Shown in pieces: positions 44,045-49,766 of a stretch of DNA of 49,766 nt. Source of the stretch: Myxococcales bacterium (GTDB taxonomy: Bacteria; Myxococcota_A; Polyangia; Polyangiales; Polyangiaceae); contig JACPVJ010000092.1 in assembly GCA_016191785.1 (NCBI GenBank), positions 1 to 49,766 of the forward strand, written 5' to 3'. The position numbers were made by a program, and so were the translations under genes. Within the stretch, counting starts at the first letter, position 1. Each line of letters begins with the position of its first letter. Under the pieces are notes generated by a model that ran no database searches, had not been told where the DNA came from, and saw only the letters and a list, made by a program, of their open reading frames with translations.

Positions 44045-44935
44045 GTGTCCGGGCCTGGCGCAACAGTAACCGATCCCCCGCGAGAGCAGGCAGGCGGCGT
44101 GCTGTGGGCCGTCGTGCTGGTGATATTGCTGCTCTGCGCCTCGGCCTACCTGATGTGGCGCGGGTACGCCTTCTACGCGCTCGATCTCGAGGCGCGGCTC
44201 GATCACGCGGACCACGATCTGCTCTCGCCGGGCAAGCCCATCGGGCACGGCTACGGGGTCGTCGGCACGGTGCTGATGCTGACGAACCTCCTGTATTTGC
44301 TGCGCCGGCGCTTGGCTCGTGCGCGCCTCGGCTCGCTGCGCGCGTGGCTGAACCTCCACGTCACCACCGGGCTGATCGGCGGCGTGCTGGTGGTGTTCCA
44401 CTCGGCGTTCCAGCTGCGCTCGCCGATCGCGACCACCACCATGGTCGCGCTCTTCCTGGTGCTCTTGACCGGCGTGTTCGGTCGCTATCTCTACACGCTG
44501 ACGCCCTGGGTGGATCGCGCCCGCCTCGACAAGCACTTGCGCGACTTCGACTCGGTCGGGAACGGGATGGGCAAGGTGATTCGTGAGCGCCTCGACGCGC
44601 TGCCACCGAGCCGACCGCGGCGCCCGTCGCTGCTGTCGGTGCTGCTCACCACCCCAACCTGGATTCGCCAGGCCAACCAGCGGCGACAGATCGTGCTCGA
44701 GACGGCCGCCGAGCACGAGCTCGCTCACCTGACCGAAGTCCGGTTGCTCGGTGCCAAGGTCGGCGAGTGCGCCGAGATCGCGGCGTCCGAGGTGCGCGCC
44801 GTCGCGCTGGACGCATTCGTCCGGTCCTGGCGCGGGCTGCACCGGTTCTTTGCGCTCCTCTTGGTCGTGCTGGTCTTGGTTCACATCGTGGTCGCCTGGT
44901 ACCTGGGGTACCGCTGGATCTTCTCGGTCGAATGA
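44045..44935 (+). CDS. Inner-membrane b-type cytochrome-like protein (296 aa)
   Basis: Five predicted membrane helices: about 19-39, 70-90, 103-125, 132-152 and 267-290. His residues placed inside or at the ends of helices (LNLHVTTGLIGG, VVFHSAFQL, LVHIVVAWYLGYRW) fit b-haem ligation as in cytochrome b561/ferric-reductase-like subunits. A long soluble segment (about 155-260) lies between helices 4 and 5. Its likely role is to take electrons from quinol and pass them to the periplasmic cytochromes encoded next. The start could be GTG 44045 or GTG 44099. Its TGA overlaps the ATG of the 23-heme gene (ATGA). Haem binding is inferred from topology and His positions only. Confidence 0.8.
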   Translation: MSGPGATVTDPPREQAGGVLWAVVLVILLLCASAYLMWRGYAFYALDLEARLDHADHDLLSPGKPIGHGYGVVGTVLMLTNLLYLLRRRLARARLGSLRAWLNLHVTTGLIGGVLVVFHSAFQLRSPIATTTMVALFLVLLTGVFGRYLYTLTPWVDRARLDKHLRDFDSVGNGMGKVIRERLDALPPSRPRRPSLLSVLLTTPTWIRQANQRRQIVLETAAEHELAHLTEVRLLGAKVGECAEIAASEVRAVALDAFVRSWRGLHRFFALLLVVLVLVHIVVAWYLGYRWIFSVE

Positions 44936-46728
44936 GCGCCCGATACGCGATCGTGCTGATGGCGGCGCTGTGGGCGCTGCTCGTGCCGTCGGTAGCGCTC
45001 GGGCAGTTGCTCTCGCCTGGTCCACTGGCCGCGGGGCACGCCGACCTCGAAGGGGACGACAAGTGCGGGCGCTGTCACTCCACGGGCAAGGGAGTGGTGA
45101 GCTCGCTCTGCACCAACTGCCACGTCAACATTGGCGCGGCAGTCGCCAGCGGGGCGGGGCTCCACGGGCGCTCGTTCCGTGGTCAGTCGTGTGCCAAGTG
45201 CCACTCGGACCACCGCGGGCGGGGTGCAGCCCTGGTGCGGTTCGACCCGAAGAGCTTCGATCACGGCCAGGTCTGGAAGCTCGGCGGCGACCACGCGCAG
45301 GCCAAGTGCGGCGCCTGCCACAAGTCGCGAAGCTGGCTGGGGCTCGGAACGGCCTGCACCAGTTGCCACAAGGACCCGCACACCGGCCGGTTCGGCGCCT
45401 GTCTGAACTGTCACGACGAGAGCGACTGGGCAAAGGTCAAGATCGAGAAGTTCGACCACTCCCTGGCGCGCTTCCAGCTGAAAGGCGCTCACTCGCAGGT
45501 GGCCTGCGAGAACTGCCACGGCACGCCGCCGCGCTGGCGCGGGCTCGACTCGGGGGGGTGCGCGAGCTGCCATCACGACCCCCACGGGGGAAGGTTCAGC
45601 AAGACGTGCACCAACTGCCACGTCGAGACCAGCTTCAAGACCATCCAGATGAAGGCTGGTGCGCATCCCGGGCTCAGCCTCGCCGGCGGCCACGTGCGCT
45701 TGGCGTGCGGCCGCTGCCACGACAAGGGGATCTACGCGCGCCCGACCAAGGGCTCGCGCTGCAGCGGGTGCCACCAGCCGGTTCACGAAGCGCCGTTCGG
45801 TAACCGCTGCGACAGCTGCCACGCCTCGATCAAATGGTTGGGGCTTCCCCCCAAGGTCGGCCTCGCAGCCCACGAGAAGACGCCGTTTCCGCTGCACGGC
45901 CGGCACGTGCAAACGGCGTGTCAGAAGTGCCACGACCCGGCAAAGCCTGCGCAGAAGCGCTTTCGCGAGCTCGCGTTCGACCGCTGCAAGAGCTGCCACT
46001 CCGACCCGCACGCCGGCGAGTTCCAGAAACGCAGCGGCGGCGAGTGCAAGAGCTGTCACACCGACGAAGGCTTCAAGCCGGCGCTCTTCGGTCCGGATCT
46101 GCACGCCAGTACCCCCTTTCCACTGGTCGGGCACCATGTCGCGACGCCCTGCGGGAAGTGCCACCAGAACCACACCCCGGGCAAGCGGCGCACCGCCTGG
46201 AACGTGGCCGAGCGCGCGTGCGTGAAGTGTCACCAGAGCCCCCACGGCGATCAGTTCGCGGCCGAGGTGCAGAAGCACGGCTGCGGCGGCTGCCACTCGC
46301 CGATCGGCTGGGACACCCCCAACATCGCGCACGAGCGCTGGCCGCTGACCGGCGCCCACGCCTCGGCGCCCTGTGCGCGTTGTCACCGGCCCACCGAGGC
46401 CGATCGCAAGAGCGGCAAAGGGGCGAGCTACCAGAACACCCCACGCGACTGCGAGAGCTGTCACGCAGACGTGCACCGCGGTCAATTCCGTCTGACCAAA
46501 CCGGTCAAGAGCTGCAACGCCTGCCACAGCACGCACCGCTTCGTGCTCTCGCAGTTCGACCACGGCAAGCTGGCGGGTTACCCCCTGGACGGCGCGCACC
46601 GCCGGCTGAGCTGTGGGCAGTGCCATCGGCTCGAGAAGCTCGGCGACGGTGGAAGGACCACGCGCTGGCGCCTGGGGTATCGCAAGTGCCGTGACTGCCA
46701 CGCCGACCCCCACGGAGGCGGCCAATGA
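44932..46728 (+). CDS. Predicted 23-heme cytochrome c (598 aa)
   Basis: A signal peptide (YAIVLMAALWALLVPSVALG, cleavage before QLLSP) is followed by 23 CxxCH sites spread over the whole mature protein, from CGRCH near residue 45 to CRDCH near 590. That is one haem per about 24 residues, which leaves little room for non-haem domains. Recurrent phrases are CHxDPHxGxF and PLxGxHxxxxCxxCH, and many further His can serve as axial ligands. It lacks a lipobox and is presumably periplasmic or held in the outer-membrane complex. The ATG overlaps the upstream stop, and its own stop overlaps the 10-heme gene's ATG. It probably acts as a long-range electron wire. Confidence 0.93.
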   Translation: MSARYAIVLMAALWALLVPSVALGQLLSPGPLAAGHADLEGDDKCGRCHSTGKGVVSSLCTNCHVNIGAAVASGAGLHGRSFRGQSCAKCHSDHRGRGAALVRFDPKSFDHGQVWKLGGDHAQAKCGACHKSRSWLGLGTACTSCHKDPHTGRFGACLNCHDESDWAKVKIEKFDHSLARFQLKGAHSQVACENCHGTPPRWRGLDSGGCASCHHDPHGGRFSKTCTNCHVETSFKTIQMKAGAHPGLSLAGGHVRLACGRCHDKGIYARPTKGSRCSGCHQPVHEAPFGNRCDSCHASIKWLGLPPKVGLAAHEKTPFPLHGRHVQTACQKCHDPAKPAQKRFRELAFDRCKSCHSDPHAGEFQKRSGGECKSCHTDEGFKPALFGPDLHASTPFPLVGHHVATPCGKCHQNHTPGKRRTAWNVAERACVKCHQSPHGDQFAAEVQKHGCGGCHSPIGWDTPNIAHERWPLTGAHASAPCARCHRPTEADRKSGKGASYQNTPRDCESCHADVHRGQFRLTKPVKSCNACHSTHRFVLSQFDHGKLAGYPLDGAHRRLSCGQCHRLEKLGDGGRTTRWRLGYRKCRDCHADPHGGGQ

Positions 46729-47609
46729 ATCGGCTCACGGCTCTGCTGGTGCTGGCGCTCGCGCTCTGCGCGCTCGTGGCGTCGACCGACCCGGCCGAGG
46801 CCAAGGCTCCGCACCAGAAGAGCATCACTCGAGGGCTCGACTGCCTGGCATGCCACACCACCACTGGCTGGGATCTGCTCGGCGGCACCTCGAGCGCTGC
46901 GTCGGGCTTCGACCACGGGCGCACGGGCTTTCCCCTCGCCGGACGACACCGAACGGCCGCCTGCACCGATTGTCACTCCGGGCAGCGCACCGTCCGGCGT
47001 GACTGCGCCGGTTGCCACGACGACCCCCATCAGCGCCGCCTGGGCCAGGCGTGCGACTCGTGCCACTCGGCCCGGCGCTGGGAAGACGTGCGCGCCCTCG
47101 AGCGCCACCGCTCCACTCGTTTGCCGCTCACCGGAAAGCACGCGCTCTTGGACTGCACCGAGTGCCACCGTCGCACCGGCGAGCGCACCTGGAGCTCGGT
47201 CCCGGCCGACTGCTATTCCTGTCACGCCAAGGACTATCGGCGCACGGACGTGCACCCGCGCCACACCGGCACGCCGGGCGACCCTCAGAAGCCGCCGTTC
47301 TCGCGCGACTGCACCCAGTGCCACCGGCCGACGGGTTGGTCGCCGGCGGTCGTGTCGGTGTCCAAGACCTTCGGCGCGCTGCAAGGGCTGACGAGCGCGC
47401 GCTCGCACGACGCACGCTTTCCGATCTCGCACGGCAAGCATCGGGGCCTCGGCTGCGGCAGCTGCCACTCGTCCCTCGAGCGCCCGCGCATCGTCCGCTG
47501 CGACGGCTGTCACGCTCACGACCCGGTGCGCACCCGTCGCCAGCATCGCCGCGTTCACGGCGCGATCGGGAGCTGTCTCGGCTGTCACCCCGGAGGGGCT
47601 CGCCGATGA
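46725..47609 (+). CDS. Predicted 10-heme cytochrome c (294 aa)
   Basis: A signal peptide (LTALLVLALALCALVASTDPAEA) is followed by ten CxxCH sites: CLACH, CTDCH, CAGCH, CDSCH, CTECH, CYSCH, CTQCH, CGSCH, CDGCH and CLGCH. The phrases FPLAGRHRTAACTDCH and LPLTGKHALLDCTECH resemble units in the 23-heme protein, so they share ancestry. The protein is very basic, with many Arg, unlike its neighbours. The gene is joined by ATGA overlaps on both sides, to the 23-heme and the porin-like genes. By analogy with porin-cytochrome modules it may plug into the outer-membrane barrel. Confidence 0.93.
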   Translation: MNRLTALLVLALALCALVASTDPAEAKAPHQKSITRGLDCLACHTTTGWDLLGGTSSAASGFDHGRTGFPLAGRHRTAACTDCHSGQRTVRRDCAGCHDDPHQRRLGQACDSCHSARRWEDVRALERHRSTRLPLTGKHALLDCTECHRRTGERTWSSVPADCYSCHAKDYRRTDVHPRHTGTPGDPQKPPFSRDCTQCHRPTGWSPAVVSVSKTFGALQGLTSARSHDARFPISHGKHRGLGCGSCHSSLERPRIVRCDGCHAHDPVRTRRQHRRVHGAIGSCLGCHPGGARR

Positions 47610-49309
47610 CCCGGCACGCGCTCGTCGCAACGCTCGCGCTGGTGGTCGCTGCGGGGCAGGCGAACGGACAGCCCAAGCCGGCGAAGGCGCCCCGCGCCAA
47701 GAAGGCCGAAGCCAGCGGGAAGATCAAGATCACCGTGGTCGAAGTCGCCGGTGGGCGGGCCTACATCGAGCCGGGCGCGACCGCGGGGCTTCGAACCGGA
47801 GACACGGCGGAGGTCGGCCGAAAGAAGTACAGCATCGTGGCGGTCAGCCCCTCGAACGCCGTGCTCGAGCTCGGCAAGCTGCCGCTCGAGACCGGGGCGA
47901 CCGGATGGGTGGTCATCGATCCGAATCGAGCGCCCGCGAAGGTCGAGCCCATCGAGGCGCCGGCGCCGCTCACCAGCTTCCGCAGCGCGTGGTCGCCCGC
48001 ACAGAGGCCAGCGGCGTCGCAGCGGCCCAAGCCCATCCCGCTCGGGCCGATCACGCGGCCCGAGAGCAGCCACGTGCTCGCCTCGCTGTCCGGCTACGGC
48101 GTCGTCCCGACCGGGGGCGGCGAGCCCGCGTGGGGCCACGGCGAAGCACGCGCCGTGCTGCACTACGAGCCGCTGGTCGAGCTCCCGCTCTCGCTCGACG
48201 TCGACCTCTCGGCCGGTGCCTTCACCGGTGGCGACTTCGACGAGCGCGCAGGCGTCGCGTCGCGCCCGCTGGCCCGCGTCCGCACCCTGCAGGCAGCCTA
48301 CGGCAACGACGGCGCCTTCCTGGCGGCGCTCGGCCGGCTTCGCTACGCGTCGAGCACCCTCGGCAGCGTGGACGGGCTCAAGCTGCACGCTCCGTTGATC
48401 GGCGGGCTCGGCGTCGGCGCGTTCGGCGGGTTCGTGGCCGACCCGTTCTCGGGTGCGCCGTCGAGCCGCGTCGCCCGCTTCGGCGCCGAGCTCGCATGGG
48501 AAGCCGCCGAGGCCGCTTGGCGACCGCGGGCGGTGATCGGTGGGCACGCGTCGCGCTTCGAAGAGCGGCTCGACGAGCGCCGACTGAACGTGCTCTTCGA
48601 CCTGAACCCCGACTTCGGCCGGATCGGCACCCATGCCGAGGTTTCGTTCTTCGATCGCGACAACGAGTGGAACGCCGAGCCCACCGAGCTCAGCGCGGCG
48701 GGCGCTGACCTCGGGTTTCGCGCCGGCCCCGTCGACCTGGGTGGGCGGGTCGCGATGCAACGCCCCGAGCGCTCACGCTACCTTGCCTCGGTGCTGCCAC
48801 CCGAGTGGCTGTGTTTTCCCCGTGCGACCGGGGCCGCGCCGGAGCCGTGCTTCGGTGACGAAGCGGTCTACGTCGCCGGCGGCGATGCCGGGCTCACCTG
48901 GTCGAACACCCGGCTCTCGTCTGGAGTCAGCCTGAGCCGGACCGCGAACACCGACCTGGAACAACTGGCCGGGTACGGCAACCTGCGGCTCTCGGACATC
49001 ATCGGGCGCCTGCGCGTGGACACGGGCGTGTCCGGCTCTCGTGGCACGCTGCTCCAGTCGGCTGCGCTGCTGGTCAGCCCGGGGCTCGCGTTCCTGGGCG
49101 GGGCCGGCGACGCATCACTGCGCTATCGACCGGCGCTGATCCGGTATCGGGCGTCGACCCAGGTCGAGCTCGAGCACGCGCTCGGAGGCGCTTTGTGGCT
49201 GGCGGCCGGTGATCAGCTCGAGCTGTCACTGGACGCGGACTGGGTCACCGGCGGCGATCTGGAAGCGCTTCTGGTGCAGTCCGCGCTGGTGTGGCGCGCG
49301 GGCTTCTGA
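47606..49309 (+). CDS. Outer-membrane beta-barrel, porin-cytochrome partner (567 aa)
   Basis: A signal peptide (HALVATLALVVAAGQANG) leads to a small N-terminal beta domain (about 40-115, KITVVEVAGGRAYIEPGATA and the GATGWVVID strand). After a Pro/Ala linker comes a long run of amphipathic strands (about 155-567) with acidic/aromatic turns, ending in ALVWRAGF; the terminal Phe is a classical outer-membrane insertion signal. There is no CxxCH. The ATG at 47606 follows GGAGG and overlaps the 10-heme stop by 4 bp. Its size and position after two multiheme cytochromes match the barrel of MtrB/OmbB-like conduits, but I see no sequence motif that proves homology. Confidence 0.85.
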   Translation: MTRHALVATLALVVAAGQANGQPKPAKAPRAKKAEASGKIKITVVEVAGGRAYIEPGATAGLRTGDTAEVGRKKYSIVAVSPSNAVLELGKLPLETGATGWVVIDPNRAPAKVEPIEAPAPLTSFRSAWSPAQRPAASQRPKPIPLGPITRPESSHVLASLSGYGVVPTGGGEPAWGHGEARAVLHYEPLVELPLSLDVDLSAGAFTGGDFDERAGVASRPLARVRTLQAAYGNDGAFLAALGRLRYASSTLGSVDGLKLHAPLIGGLGVGAFGGFVADPFSGAPSSRVARFGAELAWEAAEAAWRPRAVIGGHASRFEERLDERRLNVLFDLNPDFGRIGTHAEVSFFDRDNEWNAEPTELSAAGADLGFRAGPVDLGGRVAMQRPERSRYLASVLPPEWLCFPRATGAAPEPCFGDEAVYVAGGDAGLTWSNTRLSSGVSLSRTANTDLEQLAGYGNLRLSDIIGRLRVDTGVSGSRGTLLQSAALLVSPGLAFLGGAGDASLRYRPALIRYRASTQVELEHALGGALWLAAGDQLELSLDADWVTGGDLEALLVQSALVWRAGF

Positions 49310-49311
49310 GG

Positions 49312-49766
49312 TCACGGGTCCTCGCACTTGCCGTCGCCCTTGCAGACCTTGGGCGAGGTGCAGTGGATGGTGGTCGTGCACTGCACGCACATTCCGAGGG
49401 TGGTGTTGCAGTGGGGCTCGGGCAACCCGGCGCACTCCGTTTCGGTCTGGCACTTGGTCAGGCACCGCTTCTGCTCGGGGTGGCAAGCTTTGTTGGTCGC
49501 GCAGTGCGAGCTCGACAGGCACTCTTTGCACGACTCTTGGTCTTTGCAGTACGGCTTCGACGACGTGCAGTCGTTGTTGGAGAGGCATTCGACGCAAAGG
49601 TTCGTGCTCTTGCAGATGTCCTTCGGCTCGGAGCAAGCCGGTGTGCAGAGCGCACCGCCGGTGCCGCCACCGCCGCTGGTGCTGCCGCCACCGCCGCTGG
49701 TGCTGCCGCCGCCGCCGCTGGTGCTGCCGCCGCCGCCGCTGGTGCTGCCGCCGCCGCCGCTGGTGC
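49312..49766 (-). CDS. Cys-rich repeat protein, partial at window edge
   Basis: A minus-strand frame ends with a stop at 49312-49314 and runs open to the window edge, so the N-terminus lies outside. The visible 151 residues begin with a STSGGGG linker, then four Cys-rich modules of about 25-30 residues with a pattern CxxxxxCxxxxxxCxxxxxxCxxC, for example CVECLSNNDC, YCKDQESCKEC and CVQCTTTIHC. These look like disulfide-rich surface modules common in myxobacterial lipoproteins, and an upstream lipobox is likely but not visible. The stop is 2 bp from that of the convergent porin gene, so transcripts must overlap or end inside coding sequence. Confidence 0.85.
   Translation of the reverse strand, partial: TSGGGGSTSGGGGSTSGGGGSTSGGGGSTSGGGGTGGALCTPACSEPKDICKSTNLCVECLSNNDCTSSKPYCKDQESCKECLSSSHCATNKACHPEQKRCLTKCQTETECAGLPEPHCNTTLGMCVQCTTTIHCTSPKVCKGDGKCEDP
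49675..49766. repeat. 21-bp tandem repeat encoding Gly/Ser/Thr linker
   Basis: GCTGGTGCTGCCGCC recurs every 21 bp at 49675, 49696, 49717, 49738 and 49759 and continues to the window edge. On the minus strand each unit encodes STSGGGG. It is the linker of the Cys-rich protein and likely to vary in copy number. Confidence 0.9.

Noticed and set aside
44881..46725. A 614-codon minus-strand frame opposite the 23-heme gene
   Set aside because: Shadow of the haem gene: the repeated Ala/Val pattern comes from complementing CxxCH codons.

Overview
The window is GC-rich and codes densely on both strands. It looks like chromosomal DNA of a myxobacterium, most likely a Polyangia/Polyangiales-type member of Myxococcota. 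The signs are a MYXO-CTERM sorting tail on a secreted cytochrome, many lipoproteins whose lipobox Cys is followed by Gly/Ser-rich linkers, two myxobacterial-style membrane Ser/Thr kinases (one with an HRDVSPQN loop and a Cys-rich tail), formylglycine-generating-enzyme-like lipoproteins, and routine use of GTG/TTG starts with 4-bp ATGA/GTGA overlaps. I saw no rRNA, tRNA, CRISPR, insertion sequence or prophage.

Layout. 0.1-4.8 kb: a three-gene lipoprotein operon with two tandem FGE-like proteins and a 967-residue lipoprotein, behind a frameshifted gene remnant. 5.4-7.1 kb: a potassium channel flanked by two RCK domains. 7.1-8.9 kb: a pentaheme MYXO-CTERM cytochrome. 9.0-13.0 kb: acyl-CoA dehydrogenase, a citrate-lyase-like protein and a Ser/Thr kinase. 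13.0-17.8 kb: a nucleotidyltransferase scrap, a Cys-rich lipoprotein, a 51-bp minisatellite, a two-subunit GMC dehydrogenase and an M28 peptidase, nearly all on the minus strand. 17.8-19.5 kb: purE-purK ending in tandem hairpins. 19.6-26.0 kb: an outer-membrane protein, SCO1 and PanE homologues, a GNAT, an SGNH lipoprotein, a nitrilase-family amidohydrolase and an HDOD protein. 26.1-30.8 kb: type II NADH dehydrogenase and a coupled vWA plus TPR/HEAT pair. 30.8-36.6 kb: a second RCK channel, an SDR epimerase, a TerB-like pair, an amidinotransferase-fold pair and a phosphodiester-glycosidase-like lipoprotein. 36.6-41.3 kb: an FG-GAP lipoprotein and a kinase/PEGA pair. 41.4-49.3 kb: a multiheme electron-transfer cluster. 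49.3 kb to the edge: a partial Cys-rich protein.

The most interesting region is 41.4-49.3 kb. Two divergent operons carry (minus strand) a predicted 17-heme cytochrome and a membrane-anchored ferredoxin-FAD oxidoreductase, and (plus strand) a b-type-like inner-membrane protein, a 23-heme cytochrome, a 10-heme cytochrome and an outer-membrane beta-barrel. The plus-strand genes are joined by 4-bp stop/start overlaps. Together they resemble a complete inner-membrane to periplasm to outer-membrane electron conduit with about 50 c-type haems, in the style of porin-cytochrome complexes for extracellular electron transfer but with an unfamiliar composition. That function is inferred from gene content only.
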